This document shows positions 35,819 to 48,245 of a stretch of DNA of 64,000 bases, in pieces. The stretch is from Mycolicibacterium goodii. Lineage in GTDB: Bacteria; Actinomycetota; Actinomycetes; Mycobacteriales; Mycobacteriaceae. The notes under the pieces were generated by a model that saw only the letters and a program-made list of their open reading frames with translations, had not been told where the DNA came from and did not search any database. The position numbers and the translations under genes are program-made. Location: positions 3,472,001 to 3,536,000 of the forward strand of contig NZ_CP092364.2 of assembly GCF_022370755.2 (NCBI RefSeq). The letters run 5' to 3'. The first letter of the stretch is position 1. Every line of letters starts with the position of its first letter.

Positions 35819-35949
35819 CTGGCTTGCTCATCAATAGCCAGTTGACGGATACTGGCCTCATTATGAGCAGCCCAATGGTCGCCCGGTCACTGGATGTGGA
35901 CCTTCTGGCGCGCGAGCTAGGCAACTGGCGGACAGCCAGTCAAACTGGA
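35819..35949. promoter_or_regulatory. Clustered ACTGGC/GCCAGT half-sites, probable YczR operators
   Basis: GCCAGT (35837-35842) and ACTGGC (35851-35856) form an inverted repeat with an 8-bp spacer, 6 bp before the regulator's ATG. Related half-sites occur at 35819 (CTGGCT), 35924 (ACTGGC), 35935 (GCCAGT) and 35944 (ACTGGA). The last three form inverted repeats inside the first codons of the regulator gene. Binding by the adjacent MocR-type protein is inference. Confidence 0.5.
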
Positions 35950-37302
35950 CCGGCTTATCTGGGGCTTGCCGATGCCATCCGCCTGCTCATCGTCGACGGA
36001 CGCGTACCGGTGGGCTCCCGCCTGCCCAGCGAGCGCGCTTTGGCCGATGTGCTCCGCGTGTCCCGGACCACTGTCACCGCGGCGTTCAACCAGTTGCGCG
36101 AGGACGGTTACCTGCACGCCCGTCGTGGCGCCAGGAGCACGGCGGCGTTGCCCGCGCGACCCGAGGTGCGCGTCGAGGCCGCGCCGTCGTCGGTCAACCT
36201 GGCCTCGGCAGCGCTGTCCGCACCGGGACCCGCCGTGCTCGACGCGTTCGCCGAAGCCGGCAAGGACATCGCGTCGTACCTGCAAGGGCCCGGCCACGAA
36301 CTCACGGGCGTCGCGCCGTTGCGTGAAGCCATCGCCGAAAGATATTGCGAGCGTGGGCTTTCCACCGATTCTGAGCAGATCATGGTGACCAGCGGAGCGC
36401 AGCACGCGATCGGGCTGATCCTCGCCACACACACCCAGCCCGGTGACCGGGTGCTCGTCGAACAGCCGACGTATCACGGTGCGCTGTCGGCCATTTCGAC
36501 CGCAGGGGCGCGCGCGGTGCCGGTCTCGCTCACCGACGTCGGGTGGGAACTGGACGCCGTGCATGCCGCGCTTCGGCAACTCGCACCGAGCCTGGCCTAC
36601 CTCATCCCCGACAACCACAACCCGACCGGCTTCACGATGACCTCGGCGGATCGGGAACGGTTGGGCCAGATCATCTCCGATACCCGCACCCGCACCATCG
36701 TCGACGAGTCGATCGCCGACATGTGGGTCGACCACGCGCCGCCCGAGCCACTCGCCCGGTCCGTCGGCAGGCACGATCTGGTGTTGACGATCGGTTCGAT
36801 GTCGAAGTCGTTCTGGGGCGGGCTGCGCGTGGGCTGGATCCGCGCCGAGCCCGGCACGCTGGCCACCATCGCCGCCATCCGGCCCTCGGTGGATCTGGGC
36901 ACACCCGTCCTCGAGCAGCTCGCGGCGGCACGCCTCCTGGCCATACGTGAACAGGTCCTGCCCGAGCGTCGAGAACTGCTGCGCCGTCGCCGCCAGTTCC
37001 TGATCTCGCTGCTGGCCGAACATCTTCCGGACTGGCAGCCCGGGCCGGGACGCGGCGGCATGTCGTTGTGGGTGAGGCTGCCCGCGCCGATGAGTACGGC
37101 ATTGGCCGCGGCGGCTTCACGTCTGGGCGTCGACCTGCCTGCCGGACCGCGGTTCGGTGTCGACGGCACGCTGGAGCGCTTCATCCGCGTGCCCTATGCC
37201 CTGCCCGAGCCTCAACTCGCCGAGGCCGTCGAGCTGCTGACCCGCGCGTGGCACAGCATCACCGGCACGTTCGGACCGCAGAGTCAGGCCCTTGTGGTCT
37301 GA
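35863..37302 (+). CDS. MocR-type GntR/aminotransferase regulator (YczR-like)
   Basis: A 479-residue fusion regulator. Residues 1-90 are a GntR winged helix (LPSERALADVLRVSRTTVTA, FNQLREDGYLHARRG); the rest is a fold-type I aminotransferase domain with the PLP lysine in GSMSKSFWGGLRVGW (K315) and NHNPTG-type loop PDNHNPTGFT. ATG at 35863 lies just after an inverted repeat; ATGs at 35806 and 35875 are alternatives. It is divergent from the small ORF and the YczE-like membrane protein gene, the arrangement described for the YczR subgroup of MocR regulators, so it probably controls that pair and itself in response to a PLP-related ligand. Confidence 0.87.
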   Translation: MSSPMVARSLDVDLLARELGNWRTASQTGPAYLGLADAIRLLIVDGRVPVGSRLPSERALADVLRVSRTTVTAAFNQLREDGYLHARRGARSTAALPARPEVRVEAAPSSVNLASAALSAPGPAVLDAFAEAGKDIASYLQGPGHELTGVAPLREAIAERYCERGLSTDSEQIMVTSGAQHAIGLILATHTQPGDRVLVEQPTYHGALSAISTAGARAVPVSLTDVGWELDAVHAALRQLAPSLAYLIPDNHNPTGFTMTSADRERLGQIISDTRTRTIVDESIADMWVDHAPPEPLARSVGRHDLVLTIGSMSKSFWGGLRVGWIRAEPGTLATIAAIRPSVDLGTPVLEQLAAARLLAIREQVLPERRELLRRRRQFLISLLAEHLPDWQPGPGRGGMSLWVRLPAPMSTALAAAASRLGVDLPAGPRFGVDGTLERFIRVPYALPEPQLAEAVELLTRAWHSITGTFGPQSQALVV

Positions 37303-37327
37303 CTTCAGGGGGAGGTATCAGGGATGA

Positions 37328-37624
37328 TCAAGGTTGTGTCATCGCGAGGCACGTGCCGTAGTGCTCGATCGTGCACGGGATGCCGTTGACACTCGGCAAC
37401 TGGCCGGGCTGGTTGACGATCGCCGGGCCGCCCGCGCTGGGCGCCATGACCGGAGGTGCCATGCGGCCGCCACCGGATGAACCGCTCACGCAGACCCCGT
37501 CGAACTTGGTCTGCACGGTGCCCGACGGGCAACGCTTCGCGTCGGCAGGAGCGGCGACCGCCAGTTGTCCGCCGACCGCCGCGATTGCGAACGCGCCGAT
37601 CACGACCGCATGCTTCACCGTCAT
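37328..37624 (-). CDS. Small secreted Cys-containing protein
   Basis: A 98-residue protein with a signal peptide (MTVKHAVVIGAFAIAAVGG ending near APADA). The mature part has four Cys (KRCPSGTV, DGVCVSG, GIPCTIEH, YGTCLAM), enough for two disulfide bonds, and a Gly/Pro-rich centre. Many mycobacterial small exported proteins have this layout, but I recognise no named family. An in-frame GTG at 37636 is an alternative start. No functional clue comes from neighbours. Confidence 0.7.
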   Translation of the reverse strand: MTVKHAVVIGAFAIAAVGGQLAVAAPADAKRCPSGTVQTKFDGVCVSGSSGGGRMAPPVMAPSAGGPAIVNQPGQLPSVNGIPCTIEHYGTCLAMTQP

Positions 37625-37672
37625 CACGCGCCCCACCCTACGGCACCCGCACGATGGTCACCGTGCCTGGAC

Positions 37673-37690
37673 CGGGCGCCACCGCGCCCG
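37673..37690. terminator. Short GC hairpin downstream of serB2
   Basis: CGGGCGC (37673-37679) pairs with GCGCCCG (37684-37690) around a 4-nt loop, about 65 nt after the serB2 stop on the minus strand. It is a weak terminator candidate without a U-tract. Confidence 0.35.
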
Positions 37691-37755
37691 CAAACAGTCC
37701 GGCCGTCCGCTCGACGTCATATGCGCACGCTCACCGGACCATGAGCGAATATCGG

Positions 37756-39063
<1,308 letters not shown>

Positions 39064-39096
39064 CTACAAATCACCCTCAGAGCGTTCACCCAGTGT

Positions 39097-40848
<1,752 letters not shown>

Positions 40849-41021
40849 TTACCCGCTTATTCGAGTAAATCCTAGCGCTCTCCCCGCCACAGGTGCCCGT
40901 GGGTCCTACAAACCGTCGTATTGGGCGTGTGACCTCGGCGTGCAGCGCGTCGGCCCCTGGCCTGACCTGCAGGAAACACACAGGGATCCAGGACGCGGCG
41001 GCGCGGGAAGTTACCGAATGT

Positions 41022-41027
41022 TACCGT
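41022..41027 (+). promoter_or_regulatory. Leaderless -10 box of fecB
   Basis: TACCGT ends 6 nt before the GTG at 41034. It fits a leaderless transcript and supports that start. Confidence 0.45.
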
Positions 41028-41033
41028 CGCCCG

Positions 41034-42107
41034 GTGCTGACCTTCCGACCACTGGCGGGGGCGGTGCTGATCGCCGCGACCGCGTCACTGATCAGTGGTT
41101 GCGGTGCCTCCGGCGAACAGCCGGTGACGCAGCCGTCGATGACCACGAGCGTGACCAAGATCGCCGACGCGGGTGTCCTCGGCAATCAGCGTCGGCCCGA
41201 CGAGTCCTGCGCACCCGGCCCGGTCCAGGCGGACCCGGCGCCGAGACGTGTGCGCAACGCGACCGCCGCGGGTTCCGACATCCCGGAGACAACCGAGGTC
41301 GCCGGTGACCCGCAGCGCATCGTGGTGTTGTCGGGCGATCAACTCGACGCGTTGTGTGCGCTGGGGCTGCAGTCGCGGATCGTCGCGGCCGCGCTCCCCG
41401 AGGGGTCGAGCGCGCAGCCGTCGTATCTGGGCACCGTCGTGCACGATGTGCCACCCGCAGGTGACCGCAATGCGCCCGATCTCTCGGCGATCGAGGCGGC
41501 CGATCCCGATCTGATCCTCGGTTCGGCGGCGCTGACCCCTGGCGCGTTCGGCGACCTGTCGGCGATCGCGCCCACCGTTTTCACCGGGCAACCCGGTGCG
41601 GCGTGGCGCGACACCCTGCGCGCCGTCGGCGCGGCGACCGGGCGCGCGGGCGCGGCCGACGATCTCATCGCCGGATTCGAGGACGCCGCCCGCAAGGCCG
41701 GTGCGGAGAACGACGCGGCCCACTTCCAGGCGTCGGTGGTCCAGTTGACCGAGGACACCGTGCGGGTGTTCGGCGCCAACAACTTCCCCGGCAGTGTGCT
41801 GGCGGCGGTGGGCCTGGATCGTCCTGCCGCACAACGGTTCACCGACAAGCCCTACGAGGAGCTGCCGGCCACGAGCGACGATTTCGCCATCGCCGACGCC
41901 GACATCGTGTATGTGTCGTTCGCCTCACCGGCCGCGCGGGACAAGGCCGGCTCGATCCTCACCGGTGACGCGTGGCGGAAACTGTCCGCGAACCGCGACA
42001 ACCGCGTGTTCGTCGTCAACAACGAGGTGTGGCAGACCGGGCAGAACATCGTCGCGGCGCGCGGGATCCTGGACGACCTGCGCTGGGTCAACGCGCCGAT
42101 CAACTAG
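41034..42107 (+). CDS. fecB: Iron(III)-siderophore/dicitrate-type periplasmic-binding lipoprotein
   Basis: A 357-residue lipoprotein: signal peptide with lipobox LISGC (Cys 23), then a type III substrate-binding fold. Typical pieces are GDPQRIVVLSGDQLDALCAL, AIEAADPDLILGSAAL, and FAIADADIVYVSFASP. GTG at 41034 gives a proper signal peptide; the open frame continues further upstream without one. M. tuberculosis FecB has the same place beside ctaD and takes part in iron/haem handling. No ABC permease is encoded next to it. Confidence 0.88.
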   Translation: MLTFRPLAGAVLIAATASLISGCGASGEQPVTQPSMTTSVTKIADAGVLGNQRRPDESCAPGPVQADPAPRRVRNATAAGSDIPETTEVAGDPQRIVVLSGDQLDALCALGLQSRIVAAALPEGSSAQPSYLGTVVHDVPPAGDRNAPDLSAIEAADPDLILGSAALTPGAFGDLSAIAPTVFTGQPGAAWRDTLRAVGAATGRAGAADDLIAGFEDAARKAGAENDAAHFQASVVQLTEDTVRVFGANNFPGSVLAAVGLDRPAAQRFTDKPYEELPATSDDFAIADADIVYVSFASPAARDKAGSILTGDAWRKLSANRDNRVFVVNNEVWQTGQNIVAARGILDDLRWVNAPIN

Positions 42108-42110
42108 TCT
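42105..42110 (+). promoter_or_regulatory. Leaderless -10 box overlapping the fecB stop
   Basis: TAGTCT (the TAG is the fecB stop codon) ends 6 nt before the GTG of the YciI-like gene. The downstream gene could thus be transcribed alone. Confidence 0.4.
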
Positions 42111-42116
42111 CACAGG

Positions 42117-42392
42117 GTGTTCCACGTCCTCACCCTCACATACCTGAAGCCGCTCGACGTCGTCGATCAGACCCGCCCCGCCCACGTGGCCTGGCTCAAC
42201 GACGAGGTCGCCGCCGGACGCATCCTGCTCGCCGGCCGGCAGGAATCGCAGACCGGCGGTGTGCTGATCACCGGTGACATCAGCGTCGAAGATGCCCAGG
42301 CGCTCATCGATGCCGACCCCTACTCGCGGGCCGGGCTGGTGAGCTACGAGCGCGTCTCGTTCAACGGCTCGATCCGGGCGGCCGGGCTGTAA
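42117..42392 (+). CDS. YciI-like domain protein
   Basis: A 91-residue ferredoxin-like protein of the YCII family, with FHVLTLTYLKPLDVVDQTRP, AHVAWLNDEVAAGRILLAG and DPYSRAGLVSYERVSF. The His of AHVAWLND corresponds to the putative active-site His of the family. Such proteins are small dimeric domains thought to be enzymes, but reactions are mostly unknown. It starts with GTG 9 nt after fecB. Confidence 0.8.
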   Translation: MFHVLTLTYLKPLDVVDQTRPAHVAWLNDEVAAGRILLAGRQESQTGGVLITGDISVEDAQALIDADPYSRAGLVSYERVSFNGSIRAAGL

Positions 42393-42579
42393 CGCCGGAT
42401 CTCCGAGCGCTCTCTCAGGCTCCTGCCAGGGATCGGCGTCACAGTCGAATGTGGGATTACCGCGTCGGCATCCGCAGTTGCACTGTGTCGGGCCGCGACG
42501 TTTGTCGACCGCGGCAGACACCCGTGAACTGGACTAACGTCTCCGGGCAGTAGAGAAAATCGACGATAAGAGGGCTGAG

Positions 42580-43629
42580 ATGAGTACCGTTTCCGCGTAT
42601 GCCGCCAAGTCGGCGACCGAGCCACTGAGCAAGATCACCATCACCCGCCGCGAAGTCGGGCCACACGATGTGGCGTTCGACATCCACTTCGCGGGCATCT
42701 GTCACTCCGACATCCACACCGTCAAAGGCGAATGGGGCACCCCGAACTACCCCGTCGTCCCCGGTCACGAGATCGCCGGCGTGGTCACCGCGGTCGGCTC
42801 GGAGGTCTCCAAGTTCAAGGTCGGCGACCGCGTCGGCGTCGGCTGTTTCGTCGACTCCTGTCGTGAATGCGACAACTGCAAGGCCGGCCTGGAGCAGTAC
42901 TGCACCGGCGGCGGCATGATCGGCACCTACAACGCGATCGACCGCGACGGCACCCCGACCCACGGCGGTTACAGCGGCGCGATCGTCGTCGACGAGAACT
43001 ACGTGCTGCGCATCCCCGACAGCATCCCACTCGACGCGGCCGCTCCGCTGCTGTGTGCAGGCATCACCACGTACTCGCCGCTGCGGCACTGGAACGCCGG
43101 TCCCGGCAAGAAGGTCGCCGTGATCGGCCTTGGCGGTCTCGGTCACATGGCCGTCAAGCTCGCCAAGGCGATGGGCGCCGAGGTCACCGTGCTGAGCCAG
43201 TCGCTCAAGAAGATGGAGGACGGCCTGCGCCTGGGTGCCTCCGGCTACTATGCGACCTCCGATCCGGAGACGTTCAGCAAGCTTGCCTCGACGTTCGACC
43301 TGATCCTCAACACGGTGTCGGCGAACCTCGACCTCGGCGCCTACCTGAGCCTGCTGAAGGTCGACGGCACCCTCGTCGAACTCGGTATGCCCGAGTTCGC
43401 CATGGAGGTTCCGCCGTTCCCGCTGGCCGGGATGCGGCGCAGCCTGTCGGGTTCGATGATCGGCGGGATCCCCGAGACCCAGGAGATGCTCGACTTCTGC
43501 GCCGAGCACGACGTCCTGCCGGAGATCGAGGTCATCACCCCTGACTACATCAACGAGGCCTACGAGCGGGTCCTCGCCAGTGATGTGCGCTACCGCTTCG
43601 TGATCGACACCGCGTCGCTGCGGAGCTGA
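42580..43629 (+). CDS. adhC: NADP-dependent zinc alcohol dehydrogenase (cinnamyl type)
   Basis: A 349-residue medium-chain dehydrogenase. Catalytic zinc ligands are Cys in [12 protein letters not shown] and HE in [11 protein letters not shown]; the structural zinc site is [15 protein letters not shown]; the nucleotide fold is [19 protein letters not shown]. It belongs to the CAD/YahK-type broad-specificity aldehyde reductases, corresponding to mycobacterial AdhC (Rv3045). It is followed by a strong intrinsic terminator. The physiological aldehyde is unknown. Confidence 0.93.
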   Translation: MSTVSAYAAKSATEPLSKITITRREVGPHDVAFDIHFAGICHSDIHTVKGEWGTPNYPVVPGHEIAGVVTAVGSEVSKFKVGDRVGVGCFVDSCRECDNCKAGLEQYCTGGGMIGTYNAIDRDGTPTHGGYSGAIVVDENYVLRIPDSIPLDAAAPLLCAGITTYSPLRHWNAGPGKKVAVIGLGGLGHMAVKLAKAMGAEVTVLSQSLKKMEDGLRLGASGYYATSDPETFSKLASTFDLILNTVSANLDLGAYLSLLKVDGTLVELGMPEFAMEVPPFPLAGMRRSLSGSMIGGIPETQEMLDFCAEHDVLPEIEVITPDYINEAYERVLASDVRYRFVIDTASLRS

Positions 43630-43644
43630 AGCTCTTGACGTGAG

Positions 43645-43677
43645 AGGCAGCCGGCCACTTTGGCCGGCTGCCTTTTT
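43645..43677 (+). terminator. Intrinsic terminator of adhC
   Basis: AGGCAGCCGGCCA and TGGCCGGCTGCCT form a perfect 13-bp stem around CTT, followed by TTTTT (43673-43677). This is a textbook Rho-independent terminator, rare in mycobacteria. Confidence 0.93.
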
Positions 43678-43746
43678 CGGTCACGGGTAACAATCGCGAT
43701 GAACGCAACCCGTGACGCGGCAGGCCCGCACCGGCAGTCTCGTGCG

Positions 43747-45198
43747 GTGACTCGTGTGATTCGCTTCAACGCCTTCGACATGAACTGCGTCGCCCACCAA
43801 TCCCCCGGCCTGTGGCGGCATCCCGAAGACCAGTCCTGGCGGTACAAAGACCTCACGTACTGGACCGAGCTGGCAAAGCTGTTGGAGCGCGGTCGCTTCG
43901 ACGGCCTGTTCATCGCCGACGTACTCGGCACCTACGACGTCTTCGGCGGCAGTGACGAGGCCGCGATCCGTCACGCCGCGCAGGTCCCGGTGAACGATCC
44001 GATGCTGCTGGTGTCCGGGATGGCCCTTGTCACCGAGCACCTCGGTTTCGGCATCACCACCGGAACCGGTTTCGAGCACCCCTATCCCTTCGCGCGCCGG
44101 ATGTCGACGCTTGACCACCTGACCAACGGACGCATCGGATGGAACGTCGTCACCGGTTACCTGCCCGCGGCGGCGCGCAACATGGGTCAGACCGATCAGC
44201 CCGCCCACGACGCGCGCTATGACCACGCCGACGAGTACCTCGAGGTGCTCTACAAGCTGTGGGAAGGCTCCTGGGAAGACGACGCGGTGGTGCGTGACCG
44301 CACCCGCGGGGTGTTCACCGACCCGGACAAGGTGCACCACATCGGCCATGAGGGAGCGCATTTCAGTGTTCCCGGCATCCACCTGTCCGAGCCGTCACCG
44401 CAGCGCACGCCCGTCATCTACCAGGCCGGTTCGTCTCCGCGCGGTGTCCGCTTCGCCGCGGAGAACGCCGAGGCCATCTTCACCGCGGCCCCTACGAAAG
44501 CACTTCTGCGCGAGACCGTCACGACCATCCGCCGTGAGCTCGAGATCGCCGGCCGTGACCCGTACGGCGTGAAGATCTTCAACCTTTCCACGATCATCAC
44601 CGGGGCCACCGACGACGCGGCCACCGCCAAGCTCAGCGAATACCTGTCCTACGGCGACCCCGAAGGTGCGCTGGTGTTCATGTCCGGCTGGATGGGCGTG
44701 GACCTGGCCCGCTACGGCCTCGACGAGCCCGTCGGCAACGTCGACTCCAATGCGATCCTGTCCGCGGTCAAGGCATTCCAGTCCGCCGACCCGGACGGTG
44801 GCGAGTGGGCGGTTCGTGACATCGCCGAGTGGGGCAAGATCGGCGGCATGGGACCGCGCATCGTCGGATCTGGTGAGACGGTCGCCGACGTCCTGCAGGA
44901 GTGGGTCGAGGAGACCGATGTGGACGGCTTCAATCTGGCCTACGCGATAACGCCGGGTTCGTTCGCCGATTTCGTCGACCACGTCGTGCCGGTGCTCACC
45001 GAACGCGGCGCGTACCAAGCCGAGTACACCCCCGGCACCCTGCGCCACAAGCTGCTCGGTCGGGGCGACCGACTGGCCGACGAGCACCGCGGCGCGAGTT
45101 ACCGTGTGGGCGCGAAGAATTCGACCATAATAGAGCGCCCGTCGACCATACCGTCTTCGTCGACGTCCACCGCGGCCCAGCCCACCCGCGGCCGGTAG
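43747..45198 (+). CDS. FMN-dependent monooxygenase, NtaA/SnaA/DszA family
   Basis: A 483-residue luciferase-fold flavin monooxygenase. The start region VIRFNAFDMNCVAHQSPGLW, the FMN-site block GFGITTGTGFEHPYPFARRM, NGRIGWNVVTGYLPAAARNM and the late PVIYQAGSSPRGVRFAAENA are characteristic of nitrilotriacetate/alkanesulfonate-type enzymes that use FMNH2 from a separate reductase. GTG at 43747 matches the family N-terminus; ATG at 43699 is possible. The last 30 residues are Ser/Thr-rich and look non-conserved. Substrate unknown. Confidence 0.85.
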   Translation: MTRVIRFNAFDMNCVAHQSPGLWRHPEDQSWRYKDLTYWTELAKLLERGRFDGLFIADVLGTYDVFGGSDEAAIRHAAQVPVNDPMLLVSGMALVTEHLGFGITTGTGFEHPYPFARRMSTLDHLTNGRIGWNVVTGYLPAAARNMGQTDQPAHDARYDHADEYLEVLYKLWEGSWEDDAVVRDRTRGVFTDPDKVHHIGHEGAHFSVPGIHLSEPSPQRTPVIYQAGSSPRGVRFAAENAEAIFTAAPTKALLRETVTTIRRELEIAGRDPYGVKIFNLSTIITGATDDAATAKLSEYLSYGDPEGALVFMSGWMGVDLARYGLDEPVGNVDSNAILSAVKAFQSADPDGGEWAVRDIAEWGKIGGMGPRIVGSGETVADVLQEWVEETDVDGFNLAYAITPGSFADFVDHVVPVLTERGAYQAEYTPGTLRHKLLGRGDRLADEHRGASYRVGAKNSTIIERPSTIPSSSTSTAAQPTRGR

Positions 45199-45209
45199 CG
45201 TTCTCCTGC

Positions 45210-45261
45210 CGTCCGGGCTGCGGTTCGCCTGGAGCCCGGTCAGCGCGGCGCAGCCCGGACG
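45210..45261. terminator. Bidirectional terminator between convergent genes
   Basis: CGTCCGGGCTGCG (45210-45222) and CGCAGCCCGGACG (45249-45261) are perfect 13-bp complements with a 26-nt loop, spanning the ends of the monooxygenase and esterase genes. Confidence 0.55.
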
Positions 45262-46628
45262 CCGGACGGCTGCTCGCCCAATGTCGAAGCGGGAAGCGGG
45301 ATCTCGGCCACACCGGGGGTGTGCAGTTGACCGGCCAGCCATGGTAGGGCTCTGGCGAAGGCGGTGTTGGCGAACGCCCAGTCATGCCGGCCCGGTTCTG
45401 TGATCACCGAGCAGTTGATCGAGACCGCTCTGGCCGCATTGCACAAGGTGACGGCGGCGACGTCCTGCCCCTCGGGATTGGCCGGATCCGGTCCTGCACC
45501 GCCGCGCTGGCCGGCGGGCACCTCGAACCACGCCGTGACATCGCCAGATGGACCGGAATACGGACCGTGCCGAGCCATGATCGTGACGGGATCGTACGCG
45601 GCCCAAGCGGTCCCATCACCGCCCCAGAGTCGACTGATCGTCTGCGCTTTGTCGCCCGCGTTGGGCCGCAGGTCACCTGCGATGTCGACGAACGACCGGA
45701 AGATGTCGGGATGCATCAGGGTCAGGTCGACCGCGCACGTACCCCCCATCGACCATCCCGCGATACCCCATCCGTCACGATCCGATCGCACGCCGAAGTT
45801 CGAGATCATATACGGGACAACGTCCTTGGTCAGATGGTCGGCCGCATTGCCCCGTACTCCGTTGACACACTCGGTGTCGTTGGCGAACGAGCCGGTGGCG
45901 TCGACGAAAACGAACACCGGCGCCTCACCGCCGTGCGCGGCCGCGAACCCGTCGATGATTCCCTGCGCGTTGCCCGCACGCAACCAGTCCGCAGGGGTGT
46001 TCAATTGCGAGCCGATCATCATCACCGCCGGAAGATCGGGCGGTGGACTGCTCGCGAACCAGGCCGGCGGCAGGTAGACGAACTCCTCGCGGTGGTCGAA
46101 GCCGGACGCCTCTGAATCGATGGTCACCGGGACCAGAACCCCGCTGGGAGGCCGGAAGTGGGCCAACTGCATCTTGGTCACGGTCAGGCGGTCCGTCTGG
46201 CCCGGCAGCGGACCCGAGGTGAGCTGATTCCACATGGCGTACCCGGTCGGGAAGTACCCGACCCACATGTTGAGTGTCAGCCCGCAGGCCACCAGACACA
46301 CCCCGACCGCGGCCACCGAGACGATGCGCCGCCACCACGGTGCGCTCACCCAACCCAGCAGCAACACACCGGCGGCCAGCACGGTCAGCGCGATCCAGAC
46401 CCACAACTGCGGAGGCCCGGCATTGCCCGCCACACCGATCGAATCGATGTACCGGTACATCACCCCCGCCAACCCAGCGGCCGCGATCACCAGCACCGGC
46501 AGAATCCGCAGCCGCCAGCGCGACGTGCGCCAACCGACAGCGGCCCCCAGCAGCAGTGCCCCGATCAGCTGGACGACGACTGGAAACCAGCCGTCGGTCA
46601 GCGAGATCTGCGCGATGAGCTGGTGCAT
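45240..46628 (-). CDS. Membrane-anchored esterase of the mycolyltransferase/esterase-D fold
   Basis: A 462-residue protein. The first 130 residues hold four transmembrane helices (VVVQLIGALLLGAAVGW, LPVLVIAAAGLAGVMY, WVWIALTVLAAGVLLLGW, VSVAAVGVCLVACGL). The remaining part is an alpha/beta hydrolase with the nucleophile elbow GIAGWSMGGTCAVDL and the C-terminal His in TEPGRHDWAF; an acid residue would lie between. Esterase-D-like domains in mycobacteria include the antigen 85 mycolyltransferases. The catalytic domain is probably outside the membrane, acting on cell-envelope esters. Exact substrate unknown. Confidence 0.82.
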   Translation of the reverse strand: MHQLIAQISLTDGWFPVVVQLIGALLLGAAVGWRTSRWRLRILPVLVIAAAGLAGVMYRYIDSIGVAGNAGPPQLWVWIALTVLAAGVLLLGWVSAPWWRRIVSVAAVGVCLVACGLTLNMWVGYFPTGYAMWNQLTSGPLPGQTDRLTVTKMQLAHFRPPSGVLVPVTIDSEASGFDHREEFVYLPPAWFASSPPPDLPAVMMIGSQLNTPADWLRAGNAQGIIDGFAAAHGGEAPVFVFVDATGSFANDTECVNGVRGNAADHLTKDVVPYMISNFGVRSDRDGWGIAGWSMGGTCAVDLTLMHPDIFRSFVDIAGDLRPNAGDKAQTISRLWGGDGTAWAAYDPVTIMARHGPYSGPSGDVTAWFEVPAGQRGGAGPDPANPEGQDVAAVTLCNAARAVSINCSVITEPGRHDWAFANTAFARALPWLAGQLHTPGVAEIPLPASTLGEQPSGVRAAPR

Positions 46629-46705
46629 CGCTTATTAGATAGCAGTGCAGACTGTCAGATCACTGATAACTTCCTGCGCGGGCGGTCGCCGCGCGGCCGC
46701 CGCGA

Positions 46706-47713
<1,008 letters not shown>

Positions 47714-47742
47714 TCACCGTTCGACGCTCGGCGACGATATCA

Positions 47743-47807
47743 ACACTACAACTGGTGGGAAAGTTCGTAGCGCACCCCGAGATGTTGTGGTGGGGCGTGT
47801 CGCGTTC
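47743..47807 (-). promoter_or_regulatory. nrdF2 control region: NrdR-like boxes and a motif shared with nrdH
   Basis: ACACTACAACTGGTGG (47743-47758) resembles the NrdR box; AGATGTTGTG begins 37 bp after its start (47780). The same pair at the same 37-bp distance occurs upstream of nrdH. GCGTGTCGCGTTC (47795-47807) is identical in both regions. These point to joint control of the two nrd loci. Confidence 0.55.
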
Positions 47808-47839
47808 GAGCGCAAACCCGGGACCGCCGACGTGGCATT

Positions 47840-48196
47840 TCACCGCCGGTGGAAGACCATGCCGCCGTGGTGCAACTCGTTGTCGGTGACGAACGTGCCG
47901 TCCGCGGTGAAGCCGGTGTCGTCCCGATAGTCGATGCGGTTGCCGCGCACCTCGTAGCTACCGGTGTAGGCGCTCTCACGCGTGCCCCTGGCTTCGTCGT
48001 ATCGCCCGTCGGGCAGAAGTTCCTGACGGACGTGCCCGTCCGCGGTCACCCACATGCCGACGTAGGGATGCTGGTGACCACTGCGTGCCGACTTCTCGGC
48101 GTTGCCGACGCCGCAGCCGATCACCATGGTGCCGGCCAGCACCGCGATCATCCAGGTCGCAAAACGGGCGCCCCCGCGCCACGGTGTCATCGTCAT
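47840..48196 (-). CDS. Atu4866-domain lipoprotein
   Basis: A 118-residue exported protein. ATG at 48196 is supported by TACGTT 7 nt upstream. The lipobox is VIGC with Cys 28. The mature region HPYVGMWVTADGHVRQELLP, DGRYDEARGTRESAYTGSYE and DYRDDTGFTADGTF is the Atu4866 domain, a small beta-barrel fold of unknown function. It lies between nrdF2 and the BVMO gene, where M. tuberculosis has Rv3046c/Rv3047c-type small genes. Confidence 0.78.
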   Translation of the reverse strand: MTMTPWRGGARFATWMIAVLAGTMVIGCGVGNAEKSARSGHQHPYVGMWVTADGHVRQELLPDGRYDEARGTRESAYTGSYEVRGNRIDYRDDTGFTADGTFVTDNELHHGGMVFHRR

Positions 48197-48203
48197 GACA
48201 CCG

Positions 48204-48209
48204 AACGTA
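48204..48209 (-). promoter_or_regulatory. Leaderless -10 box of the Atu4866-domain gene
   Basis: TACGTT on the minus strand ends 7 nt before the ATG at 48196. It decides between that ATG and the later in-frame ATG at 48190. Confidence 0.45.
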
Positions 48210-48245
48210 GGAACGCACGGAGTCATGTGGGAGGACGCAGGACTC

